DNA from: Metarhizium brunneum
Lineage: Eukaryota; Ascomycota; Sordariomycetes; Hypocreales; Clavicipitaceae
Assembly: GCF_013426205.1 (NCBI RefSeq)
Contig: NC_089422.1
Location: 4,774,001 to 4,838,000 of the forward strand
Length of the DNA stretch: 64,000 bases
Direction of reading: 5' to 3'
The notes beneath the pieces are model-generated. The model was not told the DNA's origin. It was given only the letters and a program-made list of their open reading frames with translations, and did not search any database. Each line of letters opens with the position of its first letter. The first letter of the stretch is position 1. This document shows, one piece after another, positions 10,432 to 20,344 of the stretch. Made by a program: the position numbers and the translations under genes.

Positions 10432-12100
10432 TCATAACCTCTTCGACAACCGCCTCGACAACACGTCTACGTCCCCATCTTCTTTCGATACAATGATGCT
10501 ATCCTCTCTCTCAATCATGGACGCCTCTGACCCGATGAGCTGTTCTTCCCGGATCCAGCCCGATTCGACGGCAAAGCACACAATGTCGCCTGCGGCGCCG
10601 AAGCAGGGCACACTGTCGTCGGCATCGGGGTTCAAGTACGCCCACATATCGGCCGTCTGTTCCTCAAAATGCGCCAGCTCCTTCGCGTCCCCTCGAAAGT
10701 TATCAAGCAGATATTCGTAAAGATAAGCCAACCACAGCACATTAGTGTATGGCACGTATGCCTCCCAGCAAAGTGGCCCGTCGACTCCCTTGGCATAGGG
10801 GGTCTTGTGTGCCTCGGGGGGAAGACACTTGCGGTCCGCTCGAAGCAGGAAAGACCGCATCTGACGGTATACTCTGCATTGCGCAGCATGGGTGCTCGTG
10901 AATAAACCAAGATCCCGCTCCAGGTCGTAGGCAATCGGTTTTGCAAGGTCGATGGACAGATCCTCCGCTCGTGACAGTCCGTAGTCCAGGATGGTGATGT
11001 CGACACCTGAATAGCCAAAGTATCCCTGCGATCCAGGTTTCCTTTGCGTCCGGGGCCGTGCTTGTCTGATACACAAGTTGCCCTCATGAAGATCTCGATG
11101 CTGAAAACTCTACGTCAGACCCAATCACCCTCACCGACTCCTCTATAGAAGACGCAAGGCCTCTTACCTCAAACATGGCGAGCTCCTCCGCCCTGGCCAA
11201 AGCAATGGCCTCGAGGAAGAAAATATCCCATAGCTCACTCTCGTTTCTCAACTCCCAATCCTCCAACGCAGTGCCAGCATCCCCCAACTCGACAACCAAA
11301 AATTTGGTATCGTCCAGATACCGACTTGGTGATGGATAGAACTGTGCTCGTCCAGGGTCCTTTCTCTTCATCCGCCTCTGGAACACTTGGTGCGTCTCGA
11401 GTAACGCTCTCGACGTCTTTCCTTGGACGATATATCTCTCCTTGTATACCACAAACCCAGGGATGTCGGCCAACCACTCGGATATCTGCAACTCGCCGTT
11501 GACATCCTCCTCGGAATGAGGCTCTTCGTCGACAAGCTTGGATCGCACCTGGGCTTTGGTCTGGGGTTTGATCGGCGAGGTTAAACGGATAACCTTAATC
11601 ACACTGGTTCCTCGCTCATTTGTGACGCGGTATACCTCTGCGTAGGAGGCCTCTGCGATCTTCTCTATGCGGTCTCCTGGGGGGCAGACCTCGTCCCAGG
11701 TCAAAATCCGCAGTGATATGTCGCCAGCTATTTCGTCCAGTAAATTCTCTTTCCCGTCTTCCTCGCTGGTGTCATTGCTTCGAGAGGCGGCGTCTTGAGA
11801 ATCGCCCTTGGAGTTTCTATAGTCCGAGTCGCCTAGGTCTTCTGGGGTGTCTGAGGAGTCGGTCGCATCATCTATGATTTCTATTCGCTTGACGCTTTTC
11901 CGAGGTGATCTTCGTGGCTGCTTTGGTGCGCCTTCTATTTGCACTGTCGACAGCTTTTCTGTCACTGAAGCTATAGTTTCGTCGATGTCCACAACTACTG
12001 GTTTTCGCACTGGACTCTGGGGCAGCTCGGCGAATAGACGTTCGGCCTTGGTCCGCGTCGACCGTTTGCCATATTTTACTGTGACTTTTGTTCGAGGCAT
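10432..12100 (-). CDS. Haspin-type protein kinase
   Basis: Two exons, 12100-11168 and 11100-10432, with a 67-bp intron inside the catalytic loop, give 533 aa. The N-terminal ~140 residues are disordered with basic (PRRSPRKSVKR) and acidic stretches. The kinase region has a degenerate glycine loop (EKIAEASYAEVYRV), a candidate Lys in SVIKVIRL, the hinge-like KFLVVELGDAGTALEDW, the catalytic loop HRDLHEGNL (HRDL falls at the start of exon 2) and ITILDYGLSRAE where ordinary kinases have DFG. HRDLHxGN and DY-x-LSR are haspin hallmarks; here the usual Thr is Gly. Haspin phosphorylates histone H3 Thr3 at mitotic centromeres and so positions the chromosomal passenger complex. A nuclear role is inferred. 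The assignment is firm; H3T3 specificity is assumed from the family. Confidence 0.9.
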
Positions 12101-12782
12101 TTTGGAATTGGCTTCAAAGATGTCATGATTGCTGTATGAAAGCGTAGGTCCAAGATGCGTCAGGGCCGAGGCGGATGTTCTTCAAGTTGTGGTTGGCGGG
12201 GCAACGGGTTCCCAACAACTGGGAGCTGCCTGGAGACGAGCCTGCTATGACGTGGAAGCTGGCATCGGTAATGCAACATTGAAAAATTGCAAGAGTATAA
12301 CTTGTATATATCCTCCCGTTGCGAACCAACCGGTCCCCTCGTGGATGAAAACGATATTGACATTTTGCCTTTTGTCTCCATGTCTTGGGCTGTATGGACG
12401 CACAGTGGGCTGGTTGGCTGTGTCAAGGCGTGCCGGACATTAAAAGCTCCAAGCACACCAACCAACTAGCTGTGACCATCTCGCAACAGGACATATGGAT
12501 CTGGATAATTTTTTCGGTCTGCTTCGGTCGCGGTATTGATAGTAGAAGTAGCTTCAGGATGCATTGGCATCCGTTTCTTAAAACTCACAAGGAGAGCTGC
12601 AGACGCTCCAACGCTAACGATGCAGACTTGATGGACCCACCAGCTGCGTCTGTACTCCGTACCCCGTACTCAGTACTCCGTACGTCTCCCAAATTTCCCA
12701 CGTTGGCTGACAAGCTCAGAGCTCCTCCCTCTCCGCTTCCCTCAACCTTCGCCTCCATCGTCCGCCTTGACCACAAGCAGTC
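12101..12782. promoter_or_regulatory. Divergent promoter, haspin / CCDC47-like
   Basis: 682 bp between two divergent start codons. It carries two copies of GTACTCCGTAC (12652-12662 and 12673-12683) about 100-130 bp upstream of the CCDC47-like ATG, within the likely promoter or 5' UTR. A pyrimidine-rich stretch follows (12721-12760). I cannot name other control sites. Confidence 0.5.
12652..12683. repeat. Two direct GTACTCCGTAC copies near a start codon
   Basis: GTACTCCGTAC at 12652-12662 and again at 12673-12683, separated by CCCGTACTCA, itself related. They lie roughly 100 bp before the ATG at 12783, closer to a gene start than most other copies in the window. Confidence 0.75.
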
Positions 12783-14206
12783 ATGGCTGATTTCTTGAAA
12801 AACGTCTTTGGCGGCGGCAAGGCCAATGAGCCTGCTGTCAAGCCCAAGGCTGATCCGGGTATGTTTCGTGTTTCGCATTCAATTTTGCCTCGCAAAAAAT
12901 GAGATGCGACTTGATGCGACTTTGGCCCTGGACTTTCTGCGAGAATTGCATCACCATCCAATGCTAACCATGTCAATCGCCAGACTTTGCCGAATTTGCA
13001 GGGGCTCCTGATCCTGTTGCCGAGCCTGTCCCTGCCGCGACGATAGGAGGCCCTGGTGCCGCGGCCACGTCGAGGCCGTACACGAAGTGGTACAATGTCC
13101 ATGAGCGCCACTCACTGTCCGAGTTCAAGGCGGAGGGCGTCATCCTCGCCATCTCGGCCTTGATCTTCCTCTTTCATATGATCGGTGCGCGAGCCAACCG
13201 CTCCAAGGCCAGGTCTTGGATCAGAGCCAATGCCTCCATTCTGAGGAAGGAGTTCGCCCTCGTCGGCTTCGGCGCCGTGCCCACCATGGATAATGAGCAT
13301 ATCAAGCCCGATTCCCTCCTCAAGGAGAAGTCACTCTTCGAGTTCGCCACGTACGCTTCGGGACGACAGAACACGGCCTTTGTTGACGTCAAGCTCACTC
13401 TGACCAAAAAGTTCAACCCCATCATGAACCTCGCCGAGACGGCCGCCTCCTTCTTCAGCGACGTCTTCACCGCGCCCGGCGATGTCATGGAAGCGTTCCT
13501 TTACCCCTTTGACGGCAAGGAGAGCTTGACTATCCCCTCTCTTCCTGGTTCTGAGGAAGCTCGTGCCAAGGACGCCAAGAGCAATTATGATGGATTCGTC
13601 TGGGCCCTGGTCAATAAGGAGAGCATGAAGCGTCTCCGCGAGGACCGATACGATGTCACTCTCACTGCCACCAAGGAGAGCCCCAAGCTGCCCAACTGGC
13701 TGACGATCATGAGCGAGAGCGCCGAAGTCACCGACACCTTGCTTACCCAGGACCTCATTGACGCCGTCGTGGCCGCTGGTGACAAGTTCGAGTACCTCAT
13801 TGTATCTGACCAGCCTGTCGACAAACCCGTCAAGCTGGATGACGCTGCCCCTCGCAAGCGCATCTTCCTCAAGTATCGCCTCCCCTCCGACAACAAATAC
13901 GACAACCTGCTGCCCATCTTTTCGCACTTTCTCCGCCTGCCCGACTTTCTTGTCCAGAATGGCCGTTTCCGCCCCGAGGTACTGAAGAAGGTCCGTGCTA
14001 CTCGCGAAGCCATGATCTCCCATATCAAGAAGGCTGCCGAGGAGGAGAAGAGCGAGGAGCGTCAGTTCGAGAAGGAAAAGGCCAAGAAGGCCAAGCGTGA
14101 CGCCGAACTGAAGGGTCTAGACGCCAAAGCTCAGAAGAAGTATCTTGAAAAGGAGAAGGAAAAGGAGCTTCGAAGAAGCCAGAAGAAAATGACCATGCGG
14201 GGATAA
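12783..14206 (+). CDS. CCDC47-like ER membrane protein (DUF1682)
   Basis: Two exons, 12783-12858 and 12984-14206, with a 125-bp intron, give 432 aa. The start MADFLKNVFGGG lies in the short first exon. After a Pro/Ala-rich luminal-type stretch comes one hydrophobic segment (GVILAISALIFLFHMIGAR, about residues 78-96). It is followed by a soluble domain with EFALVGFGAVP, FATYASGRQN, LTLTKKFNPIMN and KRIFLKYRLPSDNKYD, then a highly basic coiled-coil tail (EKEKAKKAKRDAELKGL) ending KKMTMRG. This order is that of CCDC47, the PAT-complex subunit that works with Asterix/WDR83OS beside Sec61 during insertion of multi-pass membrane proteins. The basic tail is thought to contact the ribosome. The family call is strong; chaperone function in this fungus is inferred. 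Confidence 0.88.
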
Positions 14207-14457
14207 GTCGTTTTTGGAGTTTGGCTGCTTGGGGCTCGATGACGGGGAATCGCGAGGCTACAGTGTTTGGCAGGGTATGGACTGGGTGTAATGTGAAAAC
14301 GGTGCTTTGTATGAGTAGTGCTTGGTACAATCTAAAGCCCAAATTGACTGCATGAAGAACAAAAAAAAGAAAGGTACGCTGGTTCTACATCTGGACGCAA
14401 TAGCCATTCCACTCTCCCAACGCGTCCTGTTATCAAACGCCACTGCTGGTGCACTCT

Positions 14458-14963
14458 TCAACTCTTGTTTCCCAACAAGTCCTCCACCCTCTTGACCTTG
14501 TCCTCGGCCGTCTGCTTCTTGTCCGTCCTGCTCCAAGTCAGCACCACGGCGGCACATGGTGTCGCAAACCGCACACGTACCTACTGCCCACGCGCATGCT
14601 CGACTGCACCCTCACCACGCCCCTCTGATGCACAACCGCATGCGCCTTGCCAATAGCCGCCATGACGTCGTCCCAGCTGCCCTCTACGCTGCGTCAGCCG
14701 CAAAGAAGAAGAAAAGACACTCTCGTGCCAGACGTACCGACGGTCGTGCCCGCCGAGTGAAGAGTGTACTTCAACCCGCTGGCTTCCAGGACGCGCTGGA
14801 CCTGCGCGACCTCCTCCGCCACCGAGACATTGCCCGTGCCGACCTGCAGCGGCTGTCAGCCATGTATGCACCCCGGGAAACGCTCCATGCGGGCGCCGCA
14901 TACCGGGATGAGACAAAAGTCGGCGTAGCACGCCTCGGGGGTGGGAACGGCGTTGTAGTCCAT
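14458..14963 (-). CDS. Thiamine-binding protein family (MTH1187/Ecm15-like, UPF0045)
   Basis: Four exons, 14963-14904, 14843-14738, 14683-14581 and 14527-14458, give 112 aa. The introns are 60, 54 and 53 bp, all GT-AG, and all are needed to keep the frame. The peptide reads MDYNAVPTPEACYADFCLIP, then VGTGNVSVAEEVAQVQRVLE, LKYTLHSAGTTVEGSWDDVM, ending RTDKKQTAEDKVKRVEDLL. This is the small ferredoxin-like fold of the MTH1187/YkoF-type family: beta strand ending in LIPVGTG, helix of a pairing VAEEVAQVQRVLE, strand with YTLHSAGTTVEG. Members form tetramers and some bind thiamine; yeast Ecm15 is a homologue. No targeting signal is evident. Its physiological role is not established. It is convergent with the CCDC47-like gene, 251 bp away. 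Confidence 0.85.
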
Positions 14964-15816
14964 CCCTGTGGGAGAATACCGTGCGATCGCCGGGATACGG
15001 GGCTGCTTGAACTCGACAGGACGGGTCCGTCGTCGTCGTTCTAGCTTTGGTGTAATGTCGAGCGGCAGCAGGTCTGGTGGCCAAAGGTCTGAAGTTGGTG
15101 TCCATCCCATCGCCAGCCGACGCCGCTGCTCCACCAGGCCGGACGTATGTATGTATGTACATACAACTTGCAGCTTCATGCACGTGGAAAAGGCAAAACT
15201 GTACTCGCCATGGGAAATATTTTCCGTAAAATGAGCCGGCTCTCGATAAAGATACGGATGCAACCATTATATAACAATTTGGAAGTTGTCCTTTTTTACT
15301 ATTCTGATAACTGCAGATGTGTAGTCAAGTCCTGTTTCTGTCCGACGTCCACCCCACTCCCCTCCCCTTCTTATTCCCGAAAACTGCCCATTCAATGTCT
15401 CGGGAGAATGCGTACCAGTCCTCACTGTTTTTAGACAGTTTTAGATTGCATGTGGCAGTTGAACGGCAGTCATCCCTATATACTTTAAGGAACCTTACCA
15501 GGGCAATGTCGGCGTGGAGCAATGAAATGATGGCGGGCATTGGTGTCTTGACCGCCATCCTTTACATGTTTCATGTCGGATATGGAAATGCGTACTTCGC
15601 CTTGCAGAATAACCATCCATAAGCCAAACTTGACAAGCTCGTATATTGTACAACGACATCAGCCTTCCGTTGACCAATGCGTTGTACACCTATCTAGTCC
15701 AATCTAATGCTATTTGATTCCTGTATTCCCCTAGGCTAAAAAAAAGGGCCATTCCAAAAACGCCTCGCTAGATAAAATCAAATACCTTCGGGGTACTTTC
15801 GGGGTTCCCAATTCGA
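14964..15816. other. Intergenic gap with one doubtful small ORF
   Basis: About 850 bp between two minus-strand genes: promoter of the thiamine-binding-family gene and 3' flank of the PLC-like gene. A TATG microsatellite-like stretch (ATGTATGTATGTACATACA) lies near 15145-15165. One small frame on the plus strand, from an ATG at 15506 to a TAA ending at 15622, has a hydrophobic stretch and is noted under findings. It is not annotated as a gene. Confidence 0.45.
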
Positions 15817-16929
15817 TTACACCAACAATAATGCGGCCGAAACAAAGGCCACCAAAGCCCCGATGCCAAACTTCCTGTCCTTGGCAAAGTTGCTCCCGGC
15901 CGACTGACCACTCGACTGGCTCGTAGATCTCCCCGTAGCATCAGTCACGCCATTCATGCTGTCAAGTGCAGCGATGGGGTCCCCCTTGTCCCAGAAATCG
16001 ACAAGCACAAAGTTGGGAGCCTTGTTCCACTCCGTCTTGCACTGTTGCAGATGCTTGCCCAGGTTGCCCGTCTCAGACGTACCGGCACTATTGACCGTGC
16101 TGATGGCGTCCACGTCGGGTACCTGGATGCTGCCTATGAGGCTCTGGTACTTGAAGTGGTTGACAAGGCTCATGAAGCCGCTGGACAGGGAGCTGGATGC
16201 CGGGTTGGCCTTTGACGGCCGGTCGACGGTGCAGTTGAAGCCGCCAATGGCTGTGACTTCAAAGGGCGTCTCGAAGACATGGTCGAACTCGGGAAGGAGG
16301 TATGGCGTAGAAGCAGAGTAGTCCATGTTTGTGACAAAGGTGACCACCCGGGCATTGGCGGAGATCATGGACTGGAGAGTCGGCCAGGTCGACGTCAAAA
16401 GGTTTGACTGCGGCTTGTATCCAACCTTGGCGAGTCCAGAGCTTTCAAAGACGGCGCCGTAGTCGGAGGCAGGGGCATTGTCCGAGTTAACAAGCAACAG
16501 GGTTACCACGTCGTTGGGGTTCTTGGTTACCCAAGCGTTGATGTCCTTGAGCCATGATTCGAGGGCCCCCGCGTCTAGCAAGTCACACGAGGTATGACAG
16601 AGCTCTAGTGTGGAATTTGGCTTGTGAACCTGTGCTTGAAGGAGCCGAAGACCGGCATTCAGAGCCGCCGTTGCATTCTTGAGTTGATTCCCGGCGAGGG
16701 AGTTGCCCGTGCTGCTGTCTCGGAGGAAGGCGCTATTGTGAGCGCCCATGTGTGTGACGGCATTATATTGACGGCCGCAGAGGGTCGGCGAGTTATTGCA
16801 TGCTTGGCCCGAGGAGGATGTTGACGAAGGTGAAGGGACTGCGGCTGTAGTTGGAGCTGCCTGGGGGATGGCGTGGACGGAGGTAGCGGCCAGCGCTGCG
16901 AGGAGGACTTGCCGCAGTGGTGTGAGCAT
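15817..16929 (-). CDS. Secreted PLC-like phosphodiesterase, probably GPI-anchored
   Basis: Single exon, 370 aa. The ATG at 16929 begins a clear signal peptide (LRQVLLAALAATSVHA, cleavage near residue 20); upstream in-frame sequence exists but would bury the signal. A Ser/Thr/Pro-rich spacer follows, then a TIM-barrel phosphodiesterase domain: QYNAVTHMGAHNSAF with His60 and His64, the LELCHTSC block, and DVVTLLLVNSDN. The C-terminus is Ser/Gly-rich and ends in a hydrophobic tail (FGIGALVAFVSAALLLV), the pattern of a GPI-anchor signal. Fungal members of the PLC-like phosphodiesterase superfamily are extracellular or wall-bound, and few have known substrates. Paired His residues hint at PI-PLC X-type chemistry, but I would not claim phosphatidylinositol as substrate. 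The cysteines suggest disulphides. Confidence 0.85.
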   Translation of the reverse strand: MLTPLRQVLLAALAATSVHAIPQAAPTTAAVPSPSSTSSSGQACNNSPTLCGRQYNAVTHMGAHNSAFLRDSSTGNSLAGNQLKNATAALNAGLRLLQAQVHKPNSTLELCHTSCDLLDAGALESWLKDINAWVTKNPNDVVTLLLVNSDNAPASDYGAVFESSGLAKVGYKPQSNLLTSTWPTLQSMISANARVVTFVTNMDYSASTPYLLPEFDHVFETPFEVTAIGGFNCTVDRPSKANPASSSLSSGFMSLVNHFKYQSLIGSIQVPDVDAISTVNSAGTSETGNLGKHLQQCKTEWNKAPNFVLVDFWDKGDPIAALDSMNGVTDATGRSTSQSSGQSAGSNFAKDRKFGIGALVAFVSAALLLV

Positions 16930-18144
16930 GGCTGTGGTGATGGAGGATCGAAATGGAAAAGTATGGGATAGCTGACGGATCCGAGGTCTTGTTTTTTTGT
17001 TTTTGTTTTCTGGAACTTGGGAAATCAACACAAGCGAATCGTACAAGGAAAGCTCGGATGTTACGAAGCCAGCAACGTCATTAGTAGCACTAAGCCAGAA
17101 GTTCAAATGCCCAGGCAGAACGAGAAAGGGCCCAAGGAGAAAAAGAAATGGCAAAAAGATAAGAAACAGAGCCCACGTGCGTGGATGTGGTGAGTTAAAT
17201 AAAAAGTAGTGTAAAGAAGAGAAAATGATCTACTACTCTCCGAACACAAGAAAAGAATCGAGACCCCAAGGTAGAGGTAGAGGGGCAACACGGGGGGGTG
17301 ACGAAGAGCAGAAAGGTTCAAATGTTCTGTTATTCTAGGTCCAGGTATCTAGGTACCGTGTACTCTGTACTGTCCCAGGAAGCCAAATATTGAAACCCAC
17401 GCGCCATCAACCACCACGCAACCAAAAGTATATGTACATACTTACAGACCAGCTCGTCTCTGGAGGCGGTGCTGCGCCGCGCGCCGGCCAACGTCAGCAG
17501 TGGAGCGGGCCCGTTACAGGCTGTTGCGAGGTGAGACACTGAGGAGCGAGATGAGCCAGTACAAAAGGAGTAGGGAGTACGGAGCAGATACGGGCCATAT
17601 CGGAGAAATGCTTGTCCTTTATTCCTATCCCGTAAATTGGCATCGCCAAGCGAATCGCCAAGACAAATAACTACTACTCCGTACTAGGATCATCAGTCGT
17701 AAACAGACCGCGGGACCCCAGCAGGTGATAAGTGGCTGGTTGTGTGGCTGGAGTGCCGCAGCTATTTTTATCTCGTCGCTCGTGTCCCAACCAACCCATC
17801 ACGCATCGCCACTCTCACACTTGGCACAATGGCTTTTCACTCTCTCTGTAACACCAATCATCTCCTGCAAGCCTGTCAGCTTGTGGCAGCACAAAGCGAG
17901 GCCCGATGCTCCCTACATGTCGTCCACGACCAAGTCTGCGCCGAAAATGATATGACTCCATACGCGTTTATGCATGTATTTACTACTGCCCCCAGGGAGG
18001 GGATAGAAGTTTACTACCTAAAGTAGGTAGTAGTAAAGTGCTCAAACCTGAGCAGACTCGACCACCATCGGATAAACATGCCGGAGATATACTTGTCAAT
18101 ACTGTACATCGCGCATCACTACAGCCCCAGGCCCAGCCCGCATC
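16930..18144. other. Intergenic gap, PLC-like 5' / CDC37 3'
   Basis: About 1.2 kb without a credible gene. It contains the PLC-like promoter on the left, a GTACTCTGTAC-like word near 17359, TACTCCGTAC at 17675-17684 and the inverted TACCTAAAGTAGGTA near 18016. Short frames here have no family signature. Confidence 0.5.
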
Positions 18145-19766
18145 TCATTCAGGATCTCCCACAGGTCCCGCGGCCTCGGCCTCTGCCTCTGCCTCTGCCT
18201 TGGCCGCCGCTTCCAGCTCCTTCAACTGTTTTTGGCCTTCCTCTGTCGTAGCATCTATAATCTGTTCCTCAAGACTAAGGATGTTGGCCTATCACCAATG
18301 TCAGTTATATCGTCCACCAGAGAAGCGCCTCGCCAACTTACCTCTCCAAACAGCGCAACCAACTCCTCAGCCGCTTCGACCTTCATCTGACCTAGAACCT
18401 TGTTCACTTCATCCAGATTCCCCGACTCCAGGGCCTTCTTCATCTCCGGCTTGAATCCGTCAAAGATTTCCCGGGCATGCTGTTCATCAGTGTCCTGGCT
18501 CTCGGCTGAAGGCACCTTGATTTGAATAACGGTCCCCGGTTCAACGGCATGCAGCTGAATCTGTTCAACGCCTTCCTCGGGTTCCTCGGCGCGCTGTGCA
18601 ATAATCTCCTGCGCCCGCTTCTCAATGCGCGTGTAAGTGTCTCGGACATCATCATAAAATACGGTCTGCGCCTGGTGACCCTTGGTTGTGACTCTCTGGA
18701 AGAATAGTCTAACCCCGTCTTTGCCGAGCAGCCTGCAGTACTGTAATAATAGAGCCTGGTGGACATATTGACGACAGTAGCCATCCTTCTTTTCCAGTGC
18801 TGCGTCAAAGGCCAGCACCAAAAGGCCGTCCGTCTCCTTCTCCGTCAAGATCTGTGGGTTTTGTGAGAGGAACTGCAGACTGGCAGTGTAGTCGTTGGAG
18901 TCAATCTGGGCAAACTTCTTAGCAGCAGGAGAAGCCTCGACCTCTGCCTCCTCGTCAATCTTCGCCTTGTCGCTGGGTGACTGCGAGTCTGAAGATAAAG
19001 CATTGGGGTTCAAAAGCTCCACCTCTGTGGACGCACCCTTCTTCTCAGACGGCTTTGCTTTCGCAACGTGTGAACTGTCGAATCCAGTGTGAATGTCGGC
19101 ACTTGTAATTTTCTTTCCCTCCTCTTTAAGAAGCTTCTCGAGTTTCGGCGTAAGCTCCCTTTGCATCTCATTAATCTTGTCCACGTGGCCTTGAAGCTCT
19201 GTAATCATTGCCTGATATCGGTCATCGGGCTTCTTCGCGTCAAGCGCCTTGTTCACCTCGTCCAGCAGAGCAGCCATCATCTGTGAATACGTTTTGGGCT
19301 CCTTGCCGTCGCTGTGTAGTCCTTCAGGTCGTGGAGGAACCTGGTCGTCCTTGGGGTCACCGGCCGTTTCCATAACAGCCTTGAATGCAATCTCACCAGG
19401 GTTTCTGCCCGCAGCCTCCGAAGCGTGTGTCCTCAACGACGACAGCAGGGACGAAATGCGCTTCAGAAGGCCATCGTGGATGAGCCGCTCGTATTTGTAC
19501 GCTTCGATCTGGAGCTTGCGTTGCTGTCGCTCTTGGTGGATTTGGCTTTGCTTGGCACGGATAAAGGATCGCTTGTCTACATTAGGATGGACTTCGATAT
19601 CGGAGTCGTCGCTGAGCTCCAGCGCGTCCTGCAAGGCATCTCAGCATCAGTGTGGATGGTAGGACTGTGGCGTCATCATCATCATCAAGGGGAGGGCGGG
19701 GGATAAGGGAAACAGTTGAAATTTTGGAGCTTTGCTACTTACCCATTTGCTATAGTCGACAGGCAT
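18145..19766 (-). CDS. CDC37: Hsp90 co-chaperone Cdc37
   Basis: Three exons, 19766-19743, 19628-18342 and 18288-18145, with introns of 114 and 53 bp, give 484 aa. Exon 1 encodes just MPVDYSKW; the joined start MPVDYSKWDALELSDDSD is the diagnostic Cdc37 N-terminus, with Ser14 in the CK2-site position needed for kinase-client binding. A helical, charged client-binding region follows, then the Hsp90-binding middle domain (YCRQYVHQALLLQYCRLLG, LFFQRVTTKGHQAQTVFYDD) and a helical C-terminal domain. The last exon ends in an Ala/Glu repeat (AKAEAEAEAEAEAAGP) encoded by a GCAGAG repeat. Cdc37 loads protein kinases on Hsp90 in the cytosol, so it is expected to serve kinases such as the Mkk1-type protein at 60.6-62.3 kb. 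Identification is very secure. Confidence 0.96.
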
Positions 19767-20344
19767 CCTAGCTACGTGTTCCAGCCGGACGGGTCAGAGT
19801 CTCAAATATGCGGCCTAACTGCTAAACACAAGTCATGGGTGTCACTATCGTATTGAACCAAGTCAATGGAACTTGGGAGATGCGGTGCGGGACAACGGGC
19901 TCAGGAAGAGTCTGGAGTCTGGACAAGCAGAGCTTGGTGGGGCAACTTGGTATGACAGCACTTGGGAGGACAAGCTATGACATGACATGACATGCCCACC
20001 AACCACCCCCACCATTCGTCGCATTATTTACCCAACATGTGAACATTATTGCCTGCACCTTTCCCACGTCATATTCACTTGTCGTGGGCCAATGTGTCAT
20101 GAAATCAACTGTCCAGTGTCTTCCGTGCCCCTTTGTTTTGGGAATAGTCGTACAAATTGTCCGGCTTAGTATCTATTTACTGTACAAAGCCCAAATCCAC
20201 TCGCTTAACCGCGTGCGCCAGGCATGTCCAAATGCTCCCAAAAATCAGGTCCCAGTACTCCGGTATCCTCCTATTGGAGGCATAAAAACTAAAGGTAGTG
20301 AAGCAAGCAACCATCTCAGTGACCACGTTTCGTCAGGGGTTGGC
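19767..20344. other. Intergenic gap, CDC37 5' / MOT1 3'
   Basis: 578 bp with the CDC37 promoter and the MOT1 3' flank. A GACAT-repeat (CTATGACATGACATGACATG) lies at 19975-19994. No exon seen. Confidence 0.55.

Noticed and set aside
13331..14023. 230-codon open frame on the minus strand inside the CCDC47-like gene
   Set aside because: It is antisense to a well-supported exon, has no domain, and long antisense frames are common where third positions are GC-rich. The plus strand carries the family motifs.
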